Below are positions 23,656-33,746 of a stretch of 64,000 nucleotides of DNA, in pieces (the stretch's first letter is position 1; each line of letters begins with the position of its first letter). The DNA is from Chenggangzhangella methanolivorans (lineage in GTDB: Bacteria > Pseudomonadota > Alphaproteobacteria > Rhizobiales > Methylopilaceae): the NCBI RefSeq assembly GCF_019797865.1, contig NZ_CP081869.1, forward strand, positions 310,001 to 374,000, read 5' to 3'. Both the position numbers and the translations under genes were made by a program. The notes beneath the pieces were generated by a model, which did not search any database, had not been told where the DNA came from, and saw nothing but the letters and a program-made list of their open reading frames with translations.

Positions 23656-24606
23656 TCATCCGCGCCGCGGCATCCTGAACGGCAGCATCGCCTGCACCAC
23701 CGGCATGCCGAACCGGTCGAGCGACAGGCTTTCGTGCATGAGCGAAACCTCCTCGCCGCCGATCGTCGTCGCGATGCGTGAGCGCGAATAGAACGGCGCG
23801 TCTTCCAGCTTCGCCTCGATGCGGTGGACCGTCCCCGCGTCGCGCCAGACCAGGCGCGGCATGCCCCAGAGCAGTCTTGGCGACGCCGCGACGGGCGGCG
23901 CGGGGACGGAGGAGAACCGCCCCTCCCCATCGATCGCGATCCCGAGCGACAGTGGGGCTCCACGCCGCCGCGCGACGTCATAGAGCACCAGCGCCCCGTC
24001 GCGGGTCCGCGCCCTGCCCCAGATCCACTTCGAGAACGCGGTCTCCAAAGGCTCGGAGCCCTCGTTGAAATCGAGATAGCCGTCGCCGCGCCAGTTCAGC
24101 GCCGGGCTCTCGCATCGAACCTCGAGCTCCGCCATCGGCGCGATCGGCCGCCATTCGTGACGACCCTCGCCGTCGATCGCGAAGGCGCGGCTCAGCACAG
24201 GGCCGAAGCTCACCCGCACCTCGCCCTTCAGCCGCTTCGGGATCGGCGCGCAGATCTCCTCGAAGCGGATCGTCAGCCCGGAATCGTCCCAGACGAGCTC
24301 GCTCGGGCCGATGACGAAGCGGTTCGGCTCACGCCGAATGCGGCGGCGGCCGCGCTCGGTCATCGACCAGCGCCCGCCCGGCCCGTAGAGCGCGACATTG
24401 AGGGCGCAGTGATTTTCCGGATCGGCAGGACCGCGGCGGCGGGCGAGCGCGTAATAGGGCGAGAACACCGAGCCCACGAAGGCGATGATCGTCAGCCCGT
24501 GCCGGCCGTCCTCGCTCCAGCCGTCGAGATACCACCAGGCGTAGCCGCTCGGCGGGATTTTCCGGTCGAAGCGAGGTCCCGGATCAGCGAGGTGGCGGCT
24601 CGCCAT
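23656..24606 (-). CDS. crtC: Acyclic carotenoid 1,2-hydratase
   Basis: About 316 residues. CrtC hydrates the psi end group in the spheroidene/spirilloxanthin route. The family signature SGYAWWYLDGWSEDGRHG follows the N-terminus, and HALNV-like NHCALNVALYGPGGRWSMTE is present. The start is placed at the ATG complementary to 24604-24606 (MASRHLADPGPRFDRK), which overlaps the crtD 3' end by about 115 bp; an open frame extends upstream but is not CrtC-like. Frame intact. Convergent with crtB. Confidence 0.92.
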   Translation of the reverse strand: MASRHLADPGPRFDRKIPPSGYAWWYLDGWSEDGRHGLTIIAFVGSVFSPYYALARRRGPADPENHCALNVALYGPGGRWSMTERGRRRIRREPNRFVIGPSELVWDDSGLTIRFEEICAPIPKRLKGEVRVSFGPVLSRAFAIDGEGRHEWRPIAPMAELEVRCESPALNWRGDGYLDFNEGSEPLETAFSKWIWGRARTRDGALVLYDVARRRGAPLSLGIAIDGEGRFSSVPAPPVAASPRLLWGMPRLVWRDAGTVHRIEAKLEDAPFYSRSRIATTIGGEEVSLMHESLSLDRFGMPVVQAMLPFRMPRRG

Positions 24607-26210
24607 CCCGAAAGCGCCGCCATCGGCACGCCCGGCCCCGGATGGACGCTGCCCCCCGCGAGATAGAGCCCCGGCAGGCGGCTCGTGGTCACGGCCCGCC
24701 GGAACGAGGCGCTCGACCCGTGGCTCGCCGGCCCGTAAAGCGCCCCGCCGGTCGCCGGAAACATCTGCGCGAATTGGCTCGGCGTGGTGGCGATCGTCTC
24801 GCCCGAAAACTCCAGCGTCAGCCCGCAGCGGTCCAATAGCTCCAGCGCGTTCCTCTCGCATCTCGCGATCTCCTCGCGGCCGAATTGATAGACGTCGCCG
24901 ACCGGCGGCGCGTTGACGAGCAGCATCAGGCGTTCCGGAAAGACGTCGGGAGCATCGCTCCGCCGACCGCGCGCCTCCGCCGTCATGCCCGGCGAAGCCG
25001 GGTATCCACGACTTCCCTTCGCGACGGCGCCGTCTCCCAAGTCGTGGATACCCGGCCTTGCGGCCGGGCATGACGGAGGTGGTTCCGACGCGAAGCCGTC
25101 GGAGAGCAAACCTCCCCCGTCGTCACGGTCCTGCGCGCAGAGATAGACGGTGGGCGCCTCGGGCAGCTGCGAGCGACCAAAAATCTGGTCGAACTCGGCG
25201 CGGTAGCCGCCCGAAAAGAACACCGTGTGGCGCGCGAGCGGGAAGCCGTCGGCGCGGGCGACCGACGCGAAGGTGACGGCGGAGAGCGAGCGGTCGTTCG
25301 GGCTGGTGCGCGGCGCGGCCCGGACGGGCGCCTCGCCCAGAAGCCCGGCCCCCAGCGCCTCGACGTCGCCGTTGAACAGGATGGCGTCGGCGGCGAGCCA
25401 CTCGCCGCTCTCCAGCGTCACGCCCGAGACGTTTCCGCCCTCGGCCTCGATGCGCGCCGCGCCGACGCCATAGCGAAACGTCGCGCCGTTGGCCTCGGCC
25501 TGCCGGGCGAAGGCCTCCGCAAGGCGGATCATGCCGCCTTCGACAAGCCACACCCCGTCCATCTCTACATGGGCGACGAGCATCAGCGTGGCGGGGGCGG
25601 AAAACGGCGAGGAGCCGCAATAGGTGGCGTAGCGGCCGAAGAGTTGCCGCAGCCGCGGGTCCTCGAACATCCTTGTCAGCGTGGACCACAGCGTCTGGAA
25701 CGGGCGGATGCGGGCGAGATCGACGAGCCCCGAAAGCCCCGCTCCCATCACGAGCCCCGCCCGGCTCGGCGCCTCGGCGCGGATGAAGCTGTGGTCGAGC
25801 GTGCGAAACACATGCGCGGCCTCGGCGTGGAAGGCGAGGAAGCGCTTCGCTTCCGCCGCGCCGGAGAAGTCGCCGATCGCGTCCGCCGAGCGGGCGGGAT
25901 CGGCGAAGAGGTCGAGCCGCTCTTCCGGCCCCCAGGCGTGGCGCGCGAGCGTCTCGACGGGTCTCAGCGTGACGGCTGCGTCGAGATCGAAGCCCGCCGT
26001 CCCGGCGATTTCGCGCATCAGGCCGCGCATGGTGAAGACCGTGGGGCCGACGTCGATCGGCCGACCCGCAACCTCGACGGTCCGGATCTTTCCGCCCGGC
26101 CGCGCGGCCTTCTCCACCACTGTCACGTCGAGCCCGGCGCGCGCGAGGACGGCGGCGGCCACGAGCCCGCCGATCCCTGCGCCGATCACGACCACGCGGT
26201 CAGCCGGCAT
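24492..26210 (-). CDS. crtD: Methoxyneurosporene/1-hydroxycarotenoid 3,4-desaturase with in-frame palindrome insert
   Basis: About 572 residues against a usual length near 500. FAD desaturase acting after CrtC. The N-terminal motif is RVVVIGAGIGGLVAAAVLAR; the C-terminus has LYLAGGSVHPGPGVPMAAL and ends in AATPGGISTAG. The start is set at MPADRVVV (complement of 26208-26210); an upstream in-frame ATG near 26270 would add about 20 residues. Between TVYLCAQDRDD and ERLMLLVNAPPVGD there are about 55 extra residues encoded by a palindromic element (24973-25080), without breaking the frame. Confidence 0.92.
   Translation of the reverse strand: MPADRVVVIGAGIGGLVAAAVLARAGLDVTVVEKAARPGGKIRTVEVAGRPIDVGPTVFTMRGLMREIAGTAGFDLDAAVTLRPVETLARHAWGPEERLDLFADPARSADAIGDFSGAAEAKRFLAFHAEAAHVFRTLDHSFIRAEAPSRAGLVMGAGLSGLVDLARIRPFQTLWSTLTRMFEDPRLRQLFGRYATYCGSSPFSAPATLMLVAHVEMDGVWLVEGGMIRLAEAFARQAEANGATFRYGVGAARIEAEGGNVSGVTLESGEWLAADAILFNGDVEALGAGLLGEAPVRAAPRTSPNDRSLSAVTFASVARADGFPLARHTVFFSGGYRAEFDQIFGRSQLPEAPTVYLCAQDRDDGGGLLSDGFASEPPPSCPAARPGIHDLGDGAVAKGSRGYPASPGMTAEARGRRSDAPDVFPERLMLLVNAPPVGDVYQFGREEIARCERNALELLDRCGLTLEFSGETIATTPSQFAQMFPATGGALYGPASHGSSASFRRAVTTSRLPGLYLAGGSVHPGPGVPMAALSGWRAATSLIRDLASTGKSRRAATPGGISTAGARTAGTG
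24973..25080. repeat. Family 3 palindromic element inside crtD
   Basis: Arms: CCGTCATGCCCGGC..GCCGGGTATCCACGACTT on the left (to 25015) and AAGTCGTGGATACCCGGC..GCCGGGCATGACGG on the right (25038-25080). Each arm carries its own CCCGGC/GCCGGG hairpin. A diverged relative is at 62402-62505. The element length keeps the crtD frame open. Confidence 0.9.
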
Positions 26211-26289
26211 GGCGAAGGCCTCGCTCTGGCCAGAGCATCTCGCCTCGATCCCATAGGCCGCCGAAAACATTTCGGCGAGCCTCTTCCGT

Positions 26290-26307
26290 TGTCCAATATT
26301 TTGGACA
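26290..26307. promoter_or_regulatory. PpsR/CrtJ operator between crtD and crtE
   Basis: TGTCCAATATTTTGGACA is a perfect TGT-N12-ACA site and a full palindrome. It lies in the 141-bp divergent region between the crtD start (complement of 26210) and the crtE start (26352), so one site may control both directions. The surrounding AT-rich bases (ATATTTT, TAAAAACTAG) fit a promoter. Confidence 0.8.
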
Positions 26308-26351
26308 AATATGCACGTCATAAAAACTAGACGCGCGCACCGGGAGGATCC

Positions 26352-27221
26352 ATGGACCTGACGCCGCGCATCGAACGGACGCTCGAACAGGCGCTGCGCG
26401 CCGCAGCCGGCGCCGACTGCCCGCCACGACTGGCGGACGCGCTCCACTATGCGGTGTTCCCCGGCGGGGCGCGGATACGCCCGCGGCTGGCGCTCGCTGT
26501 GGCGAAAGCCTGCGGGGACGACGATCCCGCGGCTGCCGACGCCGCGGCGGCCGCCATCGAGTTCCTGCACTGCGCAAGCCTCGTGCATGACGACCTGCCC
26601 TGCTTCGACGACGCGGACCTTCGGCGCGGCAAGCCTTCCGCCCACCGGGCGTTCGGCGAGCCGCTCGCGGTGCTCGCCGGCGACGCGCTGATCGTGCTCG
26701 CCTTCGAGACGATCGCAGCCGCGCCCATGCGGCGGCCCGAGCGCATCGGAGCGCTGGTCGGCGTCGTCGGACGCGCGGTCGGGGCGCAGGGCGGCATCAC
26801 GGCAGGTCAAGCCTGGGAATGTGAAAGCGCAGTGGATCTCGCCGCCTATCACCTCGCCAAGACCGGCTCGCTCTTCGCCGCCGCGACGGTCGCGGGCGCA
26901 GCGGCGGCGGGCGCGGCCCATGAGCCGTGGCGGGCGCTCGGCGAGACCATCGGCGAGGCCTTCCAGGTCGCCGACGACATTTCCGACCATGTCGGCAGCG
27001 AGGCCCAACTCGGCAAACCCGCCGGCCGCGACAAGGCGCTGGGGCGGCCGAGCGCGGTGCTCGAACTCGGGCTCGAGGCCGCGGTGGGGCGGCTCAAGTC
27101 GCTCGTCGCCCGCGCGGCGGCGCTCGTGCCGCCCTGCCCCGGCGAAGCGGACTTTCGGGCGCTGATCCTGCATGAAACGAGGCGCTTCATGCCTTCGGGC
27201 ATGAAGACCGTCGCCGCATGA
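26352..27221 (+). CDS. crtE: Geranylgeranyl diphosphate synthase
   Basis: 289 residues, intact. It makes GGPP for phytoene and for the bacteriochlorophyll tail. The first aspartate-rich motif is LVHDDLPCFDDADLRRGKP and the second is FQVADDISDHVG. A GGGAGG site precedes the ATG. Stop overlaps the crtF start (ATGA). Confidence 0.96.
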   Translation: MDLTPRIERTLEQALRAAAGADCPPRLADALHYAVFPGGARIRPRLALAVAKACGDDDPAAADAAAAAIEFLHCASLVHDDLPCFDDADLRRGKPSAHRAFGEPLAVLAGDALIVLAFETIAAAPMRRPERIGALVGVVGRAVGAQGGITAGQAWECESAVDLAAYHLAKTGSLFAAATVAGAAAAGAAHEPWRALGETIGEAFQVADDISDHVGSEAQLGKPAGRDKALGRPSAVLELGLEAAVGRLKSLVARAAALVPPCPGEADFRALILHETRRFMPSGMKTVAA

Positions 27222-28393
27222 CCGCGGTGGACAACGAGGGGCATGAACCACCGGTCATGCCCGGCGAGCGCATCGGCGCGGCGTGGCGAAAGCTACGCCG
27301 CGAGAAGCTCGCCGATCGCGAGTTTCGAAGGAGCGCGGCCCAGAACCCGCTGACGCGGCCGATCGCGACGGCGAGCGCAAGGCGGCTGTTCGATTACACC
27401 GCGGGCTTCGTCTATTCGCAGATCCTGAAAGCCGTGGTGGAGCTCGACCTGCTGGCGCTTCTCGCCGACGGGCCGCGCAAGGCGGAAGACCTTTCGGGGC
27501 CGCTCCGCATGTCGCCGGAGGCCGTCAAAAAACTGCTCGACGCCGCGGCGGCGCTCGATCTCGTCGAGCGGCTGGAGAACGGTTCCTACGAGATCGCAGC
27601 GCTCGGCTCCGCGCTCCAGGGCGAGACCGGCGTGCGCGCCATGATCGCGCATCACGACATGCTCTACGCCGACCTCGCAGACCCCGTAAAACTCCTGCGC
27701 GGAGAGGCTGGCGAGACGCGGCTCTCACGCTTCTGGCCCTATGCGGGCGGAGGCGAGGTCGGCGAGGAGGGAGCGGCCCCCTACTCTGAATTGATGGCCG
27801 CCTCCCAGACCTTCGTGGCCGACGACGTGCTCGACGTGTTCTCGTTCGGGGACCGCAACTCGCTGATCGATCTCGCAGGCGGCGACGGCGCCTTCGTCGA
27901 GACGGTCGCGCGGCGCTGGGAGCACCTCGCCATCGCGATGGCCGACCTCCCGCCGGTTGCGGAACGCGCTCGGCAGCGCCTCGCGGCGGCGGGTCTCGGC
28001 GACCGCATCGCCGTCCATGGCCTCGATCTCTTCGCCGATCGGCCGCCGGGCGAGGCCGATGTCGTCTCCTTCGTGCGCGTGCTGCACGATCATGACGACG
28101 AGCGCGTCGTCGCGCTGCTGAAGCTCGCTCATGACGCGCTGACGCCCGGCGGCGAGGTCATGGTCGCCGAGCCGATCGCCGACATGCCGGGCGCCGCCCG
28201 CGTCGGCCACGCCTATTTCGGATTCTACCTTCTGGCCATGGGCTCGGGGCGCCCGCGCACCTCCGCGGAGATCGCGGAGCTGATGGAGCGAGCCGGATTC
28301 TGGAGCGTGCGCACCCGCTTCACCCGCGGGGCGCTGCCGCTCGCCGTCATCACCGCCCGCCGAAGCTCCGAAGGGCCGATGTGGCGAATTTAG
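27218..28393 (+). CDS. crtF: Carotenoid O-methyltransferase (demethylspheroidene/rhodopin type)
   Basis: 391 residues. CrtF methylates the 1-hydroxy group of acyclic carotenoids using SAM. An N-terminal winged-helix dimerisation part (LDLLALLADGPRKAEDLSG) is followed by the O-methyltransferase domain with SAM motif LIDLAGGDGAFVETVARRW and the RVLHDHDDE region. No crtA is seen nearby, so CrtC, CrtD and CrtF would favour spirilloxanthin-type end products. The stop is 78 bp before bchC. Confidence 0.93.
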   Translation: MTAVDNEGHEPPVMPGERIGAAWRKLRREKLADREFRRSAAQNPLTRPIATASARRLFDYTAGFVYSQILKAVVELDLLALLADGPRKAEDLSGPLRMSPEAVKKLLDAAAALDLVERLENGSYEIAALGSALQGETGVRAMIAHHDMLYADLADPVKLLRGEAGETRLSRFWPYAGGGEVGEEGAAPYSELMAASQTFVADDVLDVFSFGDRNSLIDLAGGDGAFVETVARRWEHLAIAMADLPPVAERARQRLAAAGLGDRIAVHGLDLFADRPPGEADVVSFVRVLHDHDDERVVALLKLAHDALTPGGEVMVAEPIADMPGAARVGHAYFGFYLLAMGSGRPRTSAEIAELMERAGFWSVRTRFTRGALPLAVITARRSSEGPMWRI

Positions 28394-28406
28394 GCGTAAA
28401 GCTAAC

Positions 28407-28438
28407 TTGACGTAGATTGACGTCTCGTTAAGTTGACA
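28407..28438 (+). promoter_or_regulatory. Possible regulatory region upstream of bchC
   Basis: Three TTGAC(G/A) units occur at 28407, 28417 and 28433 in the 78-bp crtF-bchC gap. CGT-N12-ACA at 28421-28438 is one base away from the PpsR consensus. This may be a degenerate PpsR site and a promoter for bchCXYZ-puf inside the larger transcript. Evidence is weak. Confidence 0.35.
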
Positions 28439-28471
28439 TATCGCATCCGCAGCTCCACGGGAGTTCTCCCA

Positions 28472-29413
28472 ATGAGCCTCGCCGCAACCGCAGTGGTACT
28501 GGACGAGCCCGGGCGCATCAGCGTCCGCGGTCTCGCGCTGACCGCGCCGCGCGCGGGCGACGTGGTGGTCGAGACCGCGTTCAGCGGCGTCTCCACCGGC
28601 ACCGAGCGGCTGCTCTGGAACGGCTCGATGCCGCCCTTCCCTGGAATGGGCTACCCGCTGGTGCCGGGCTACGAGGCGGTGGGCGAGATCGTCGAGGCCG
28701 GCCCCGAGTCGGGCCGCCGCGTCGGCGAGACGGTGTTCGTTCCCGGCGCGAAGTGTTTCGGCGAGATCCGCGGCTTGTTCGGCGCGGCGGCGGGCGCGCT
28801 TGTGACGCCGGGCGCGCGCGTCGCGCCAGTCGAGCCGGCGCTTGGAGAGAGCGCCGCGTTGCTTGCGCTCGCCGCCACCGCGCACCACGCCTTCGCCGGC
28901 CATGCGCAGCCCGAACTCATCGTCGGGCACGGCGTGCTCGGCCGCCTCGTCGCCCGCATCGCGGTGGCGCTCGGAGCCGAGCCGCCGATCGTCTGGGAGA
29001 AGCTTCCCGCCCGCCGGCCCGGCGCTGACGGTTATCTGGTTATCGATCCCGAGAACGATCCCCGTCGCGACTATCGCGTGATCTGCGACGCATCCGGCGA
29101 CTCTTTGCTCACTGACGCGCTCATCCAGCGGCTTGCGCCCGGCGGCGAGATCGTCCTGGCGGGTTTCTACGAGACCCGCGTCTCCTTCGCGTTTCCGCCG
29201 GCCTTCATGCGCGAGGCGCGCCTGCGCGTCGCCGCCGAATGGAAGCCGGCCGACCTCGCCGCCGTCACGGCGCTTACGGCCTCGGGCCGCCTGTCGCTCG
29301 AAAACCTCGTGACCCACCGCGCCCCGGCGCGGGAGGCGGCCGACGCCTACCGGACCGCTTTCGAGGATCCGTCCTGCCTGAAGATGATCATCGACTGGAA
29401 GGGAACGGCATGA
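28472..29413 (+). CDS. bchC: 3-hydroxyethyl bacteriochlorophyllide a dehydrogenase
   Basis: About 313 residues, intact. MDR-family dehydrogenase that oxidises the 3-hydroxyethyl group to the 3-acetyl group of bacteriochlorophyllide a. The conserved [20 protein letters not shown] and [16 protein letters not shown] segments are present. The ATG at 28472 was preferred over one at 28433 because the protein then begins with the usual [16 protein letters not shown]. The stop overlaps the bchX start. Confidence 0.95.
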   Translation: MSLAATAVVLDEPGRISVRGLALTAPRAGDVVVETAFSGVSTGTERLLWNGSMPPFPGMGYPLVPGYEAVGEIVEAGPESGRRVGETVFVPGAKCFGEIRGLFGAAAGALVTPGARVAPVEPALGESAALLALAATAHHAFAGHAQPELIVGHGVLGRLVARIAVALGAEPPIVWEKLPARRPGADGYLVIDPENDPRRDYRVICDASGDSLLTDALIQRLAPGGEIVLAGFYETRVSFAFPPAFMREARLRVAAEWKPADLAAVTALTASGRLSLENLVTHRAPAREAADAYRTAFEDPSCLKMIIDWKGTA

Positions 29414-30381
29414 GCACCGCCGAAGCGCGCCTCGCCGCACTTGTGGCCCAAGCGACCGAAGAAAAGCCCGCCGCCAAGGCCACCCAGATCATCGCGATCT
29501 ATGGCAAGGGCGGCATCGGCAAGTCGTTCACGCTCGCCAATCTCAGCTACTCCATGGCCCAGCAAGGCAAGAAGGTCCTGCTGATCGGCTGCGACCCGAA
29601 GAGCGACACCACATCGCTCCTCTTCGGCGGCCGCGCCTGCCCGACGATCATCGAGACCTCGACGAAGAAGAAGCTCGCGGGCGAAGAGGTCGCGATCGGC
29701 GACGTCTGCTTCAAGCGCGACGGCGTCTACGCCATGGAGCTCGGCGGGCCGGAGGTCGGCCGCGGCTGCGGCGGGCGCGGCATCATCCACGGCTTCGAGC
29801 TTCTCGAAAAGCTCGGCTTCCACGAATGGGGCTTCGACTTCGTGCTGCTCGACTTCCTCGGCGACGTCGTGTGCGGCGGCTTCGGCCTGCCGATCGCCCG
29901 GGACATGTGCCAGAAGGTCATCGTGGTCGGCTCGAACGACCTGCAGTCGCTCTACGTCGCCAACAATGTCTGCTCGGCGGTGGATTACTTCCGCCGGCTT
30001 GGCGGCAATGTCGGCGTCGCCGGCATCGTCGTGAACAAGGACGACGGCACCGGCGAGGCCGCGGCCTTCGCGGAAGCGGCCGGCATCCCGATCCTTGCCT
30101 CGATCCCCGCCGACGACGACATCCGTCGCAAGAGCGCCTCCTACGAGATCATCGGAGGGCCGGGCTCGCGCTGGGCGCCGCTGTTTGAAGGCCTCGCGCA
30201 GAACGTCGCCGACGCTCCGCCCATGCGCCCGACCCCGCTCACCCAGGACGGCCTGCTGAACCTGTTCGCCGGCGACGCCGTGGGGCGGAACGTCGTGCTC
30301 CAGCCCGCGACTTTCGAGGACATGTGCGGCCGGGTCGACTTCCGGAAGCCGTCCCTCGAAGTCGTCTACGACGCGGTCTGA
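29410..30381 (+). CDS. bchX: Chlorophyllide a reductase iron protein
   Basis: 323 residues. NifH-like ATPase that drives BchYZ (COR), which reduces the B ring of chlorophyllide a. The P-loop GKGGIGKS is at residues 32-39, and the cluster cysteines lie in GRGCGGRG and DVVCGGFG. It is longer than BchL at its N-terminus, as is normal for BchX. bchY follows after 14 bp. Confidence 0.97.
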   Translation: MSTAEARLAALVAQATEEKPAAKATQIIAIYGKGGIGKSFTLANLSYSMAQQGKKVLLIGCDPKSDTTSLLFGGRACPTIIETSTKKKLAGEEVAIGDVCFKRDGVYAMELGGPEVGRGCGGRGIIHGFELLEKLGFHEWGFDFVLLDFLGDVVCGGFGLPIARDMCQKVIVVGSNDLQSLYVANNVCSAVDYFRRLGGNVGVAGIVVNKDDGTGEAAAFAEAAGIPILASIPADDDIRRKSASYEIIGGPGSRWAPLFEGLAQNVADAPPMRPTPLTQDGLLNLFAGDAVGRNVVLQPATFEDMCGRVDFRKPSLEVVYDAV

Positions 30382-30395
30382 GGGAGCGCCGCGCC

Positions 30396-31931
30396 ATGGA
30401 CATCGCTCCCGACGCCATCGAATCCGACGCCCCGCGCAGGGAGGACGGCTCCGCGCCGGCCCTCGGCTGCCATGCGGGCAAGGACGAGATGCTGTCGGCG
30501 GCGAAAAAGGCCGGCCAGAGCGAGATCCTCGACCGCTACGCCGCCGACTACCCCGTCGGCCCCCACGACCAGCCGCAGTCGATGTGCCCCGCCTTCGGGT
30601 CGCTCCGCGTCGGCCTGCGCATGCGCCGCACCGCCACGATCCTTTCGGGCAGCGCCTGCTGCGTCTACGGCCTGACCTTCACGTCGCATTTCTATGGGGC
30701 CAAGCGCACCGTCGGCTATGTGCCGTTCAACTCGGAGACGCTCGTCACCGGCAAGCTCTACGAGGACATCCGCGAGGCGGTGTTCAAGCTCGCCGACCCC
30801 GCGCTCTACGACGCCATCGTGGTGACGAACCTCTGCGTGCCCACCGCCTCGGGCGTGCCGCTCAGACTGCTGCCGAAGGAGATCGACGGCGTCCGCATCA
30901 TCGGCATCGACGTGCCGGGCTTCGGCGTGCCGACGCATGCGGAAGCCAAGGACGTTCTGGCCGGCGCGATGCTGGCCTACGCCCGGACCGAGGTCGAGCA
31001 AGGCCCGGTGCAGGCCCCCAAGGGCGGGCGCTCCGAAAAACCGACCGTCACGCTGCTCGGCGAGATGTTCCCCGCCGACCCCGTCGGCATCGGGCGGATG
31101 CTGGAGCCCATGGGGCTCGCGGCCGGTCCGGTGGTCCCGACCCGCGAATGGCGCGAGCTCTACGCCGCGCTCGACGGCGCGGTCGTGGCCGCCATCCACC
31201 CCTTCTACAAGTCCTCGATGCGCGAGTTCGAGGCGGCGGGCCGCCCGATCGTCGGCTCGGGGCCCGTGGGCTACGAGGGCACGGCCGCCTGGCTCGAGGC
31301 CATCGGCAAGGCCGTTAACGTCCCCGCGGAGAAGATCGAAGCCGCAAAGCAGGCCGTGCTGCCCGCCATCAAGGGCGCGCTCGCCGCAAAGCCGATTAAG
31401 GGCCGCATCTCGCTCTCGGGCTATGAGGGCTCGGAGCTGTTGGTCGGGCGTCTTCTGGTCGAGAGCGGCGCGGACCTTCGCTATGTGGGCTCCGCCTGCC
31501 CCAAGACGCCGCAGGCCGAGGCCGACCGAGACTGGCTGGAGGCGCATGGCGTCAAGGTCCGCTTCCGCGCCTCGCTCGAGCACGACCTCGCGGCCATGGC
31601 GGAATACGAGCCCGACCTCGTCATCGGCACCACGCCAGTGGTGCAGAAGGCCAAGGCCGCCGGGACCCCGGCGCTCTACTTCACGAACCTCATCTCCGCC
31701 CGGCCGCTGTTCGGCCCGGCGGGCGCGGGTTCCCTCGCGCAGGTGATCAACGGCGCGATCGCCGGCAAGTCGCGCATGGACGCCATGAAGGCGTTCTTCG
31801 AGGGCGTCGGCGAAGGCCATGCGGCGGGCGTCTGGGAAGACACGCCCCAGAAGCGCGACGACTACAAGGAGACCTATCGCAAGCATCTGATCAAGCAGTC
31901 CGCCGCCGCCAAGGCCGAGGAGATGATCTGA
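30396..31931 (+). CDS. bchY: Chlorophyllide a reductase subunit Y
   Basis: 511 residues, intact. With BchZ it forms the nitrogenase-like catalytic component of chlorophyllide reductase. Cluster-binding cysteines occur in the N-terminal region ([28 protein letters not shown]). The start at 30396 follows GGGAGC; the open frame extends further upstream into bchX but is not coding. The stop overlaps the bchZ start (TGATG). Confidence 0.96.
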   Translation: MDIAPDAIESDAPRREDGSAPALGCHAGKDEMLSAAKKAGQSEILDRYAADYPVGPHDQPQSMCPAFGSLRVGLRMRRTATILSGSACCVYGLTFTSHFYGAKRTVGYVPFNSETLVTGKLYEDIREAVFKLADPALYDAIVVTNLCVPTASGVPLRLLPKEIDGVRIIGIDVPGFGVPTHAEAKDVLAGAMLAYARTEVEQGPVQAPKGGRSEKPTVTLLGEMFPADPVGIGRMLEPMGLAAGPVVPTREWRELYAALDGAVVAAIHPFYKSSMREFEAAGRPIVGSGPVGYEGTAAWLEAIGKAVNVPAEKIEAAKQAVLPAIKGALAAKPIKGRISLSGYEGSELLVGRLLVESGADLRYVGSACPKTPQAEADRDWLEAHGVKVRFRASLEHDLAAMAEYEPDLVIGTTPVVQKAKAAGTPALYFTNLISARPLFGPAGAGSLAQVINGAIAGKSRMDAMKAFFEGVGEGHAAGVWEDTPQKRDDYKETYRKHLIKQSAAAKAEEMI

Positions 31932-33379
31932 TGCTTGTGCTCGATCACGACCGCGCCGGCGGATACTGGGGGTCGGTCTACGTCTTCACGGCCATCAAGG
32001 GCCTGCAGGTGATCATCGACGGCCCCGTCGGCTGCGAGAACCTGCCCGTCACCTCGGTGCTGCACTACACCGACGCGCTCCCCCCGCATGAGCTGCCGAT
32101 CGTGGTCACGGGGCTCGGCGAGGAGGAGCTTGGCCGCCACGGCACCGAAGGCGCGATGAAGCGCGCCCGCGCCGTGCTCGACCCGGAGCTGCCCGCGGTC
32201 GTCGTCACCGGCTCGATCGCCGAGATGATCGGCGGCGGGGTGACGCCGCAGGGCTCCAACATCAAGCGCTTCCTGCCGCGCACCATCGACGAGGACCAGT
32301 GGCAGTCGGCGAACCGCGCCATGGCGTGGCTCTGGTCGGAGTTCGGCCCGAAGCGGGTTCCGGCGCAGCGCCCCCGGAAGGACGGCGAGAAGCCGAAGGT
32401 CAACATCATCGGCCCGGCCTACGGGACCTTCAACATGCCCTCCGACCTCGCGGAGGTGCGGCGGCTGATCGAGGGGATCGGGGCCGAGGTCGCGATGACG
32501 TTCCCGCTCGGCAGTCACCTCGCCGACGTGACGAAGCTCGCGCAGGCCGATGTCAATGTCTGCATGTATCGCGAGTTCGGGCGCCTGCTCTGCGAGACGC
32601 TGGAGCGGCCGTATCTCCAGGCGCCCATCGGGCTCGAATCCACCACGCTGTTCCTGCGCGAGCTCGGGCGGCTGACGGGGCTCGATCCGGAGCCCTTCAT
32701 CGAGCGCGAGAAGCACACGACCATCAAGCCGCTGTGGGACCTTTGGCGCTCGGTCACGCAGGACTTCTTCGCCACCGCCTCCTTCGCGATTGTGGCGAAC
32801 GAGACCTACGTGCGTGGCGTAAAGAAATTTCTCGAAGACGACATGGGCTTGCCATGCGCCTTTGCGGTCCCGCGCGTGCCCGGAAAGAAGACCGACAACG
32901 ACCTCGTCCGCACGATGGTCAGGGACAAGGCGCCGCTCGTCCTCTTCGGCTCGTTCAACGAACGGATGTACGCGGCCGAAGCCGGCGGGCGCTCCCGCTA
33001 CATCGCGGCCTCGTTCCCGGGCGCGATCATCCGGCGGCACACCGGCACGCCCTTCATGGGCTATTCGGGCGCGACCTACCTCGTGCAGGAGGTCTGCAAC
33101 GCGCTGTTCGACGCGCTGTTCCAGATCCTGCCGCTCGCCCAGGACCTCGACCGCGTCGAGGCGACGCCGAGCCGGGCCCACGCCGAGCTCGCCTGGGAGC
33201 CGCAAGCGCAGGACGCGCTCGACGCGCTTCTCGAGGCCCAACCGATCCTCATCCGCATCTCGGCCGCGCGTCGCCTTCGCGACGCCGCCGAGCGCAGCGC
33301 GCGCCAGCGGGGCTCGGCTTCCGTCGGCGCAGACGACATCGGGCGCGCAAGCGCCGCGACGCTGGAGGCTGTTCGATGA
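31931..33379 (+). CDS. bchZ: Chlorophyllide a reductase subunit Z
   Basis: 482 residues, intact. MoFe-like partner of BchY. The segments [20 protein letters not shown] and [21 protein letters not shown] at the N-terminus and the C-terminal tail with paired basic/helical segments ([15 protein letters not shown]) are typical. The stop overlaps pufQ by 4 bp, linking COR genes to the puf operon as in most purple bacteria. Confidence 0.96.
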   Translation: MLVLDHDRAGGYWGSVYVFTAIKGLQVIIDGPVGCENLPVTSVLHYTDALPPHELPIVVTGLGEEELGRHGTEGAMKRARAVLDPELPAVVVTGSIAEMIGGGVTPQGSNIKRFLPRTIDEDQWQSANRAMAWLWSEFGPKRVPAQRPRKDGEKPKVNIIGPAYGTFNMPSDLAEVRRLIEGIGAEVAMTFPLGSHLADVTKLAQADVNVCMYREFGRLLCETLERPYLQAPIGLESTTLFLRELGRLTGLDPEPFIEREKHTTIKPLWDLWRSVTQDFFATASFAIVANETYVRGVKKFLEDDMGLPCAFAVPRVPGKKTDNDLVRTMVRDKAPLVLFGSFNERMYAAEAGGRSRYIAASFPGAIIRRHTGTPFMGYSGATYLVQEVCNALFDALFQILPLAQDLDRVEATPSRAHAELAWEPQAQDALDALLEAQPILIRISAARRLRDAAERSARQRGSASVGADDIGRASAATLEAVR

Positions 33380-33594
33380 CCGACATCGCCCACGCGCCTG
33401 ACCTCGGCAAGGAGCGCGACCGCAAGGCGGCGCTTTGGGAGTTCCGCGCGCTCGTCATCGCGACCTACCCGCTGTTCCTCGCCGCCGAGATCGCGCGCCG
33501 CGCGACGGGCGGGCGAAGCGCGGGCGGCCGCTCGGTGTTCTCGGAGGCCCACGCGACCGCGGCGGCGACGCTCGCCTGCGCGTTCATGGGCTGA
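33376..33594 (+). CDS. pufQ: PufQ
   Basis: 72 residues. Small protein with one hydrophobic segment ([19 protein letters not shown]); PufQ affects bacteriochlorophyll synthesis or delivery during complex assembly, by an unclear mechanism. Identified from its place (bchZ-pufQ-pufB) and the YPLFLAAEI core. It starts in an overlap with bchZ. Confidence 0.85.
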   Translation: MTDIAHAPDLGKERDRKAALWEFRALVIATYPLFLAAEIARRATGGRSAGGRSVFSEAHATAAATLACAFMG

Positions 33595-33600
33595 CGTTTT

Positions 33601-33666
33601 CCGGACCCCGCCAGGGTCCGGGCTCAAGAGTTTCCGGGCCGCCATGTTTCCCGCATGGCGGCCCGG
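33601..33666 (+). promoter_or_regulatory. Two hairpins in the pufQ-pufB spacer
   Basis: CCGGACCC/GGGTCCGG (33601-33608 with 33614-33621) and a 13-bp stem CCGGGCCGCCATG/CATGGCGGCCCGG (33634-33646 with 33654-33666). The spacer of 152 bp contains no gene. The hairpins may set a processing point or protect the 5' end of pufBALM mRNA. The second hairpin could also be a mobile palindrome; no second copy was seen in this window. Confidence 0.5.
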
Positions 33667-33746
33667 GAAGACCGACCGGGGGTCCAAGCCCGGCCGGGGA
33701 CGTCCCCGCCGCGCGGGTGGCCGCGGTAATCCCTGTGGAGATGACG

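Noticed and set aside
27725..29440. Open frame of about 570 codons on the minus strand opposite crtF and bchC
   Set aside because: No domain, biased composition, fully antisense to two well identified genes.
33601..33666. Hairpins before pufB considered as a transcription terminator separating pufQ from pufBALM
   Set aside because: No U tract follows, and pufQ belongs to the puf transcript in known systems; a processing or stability role is more likely.
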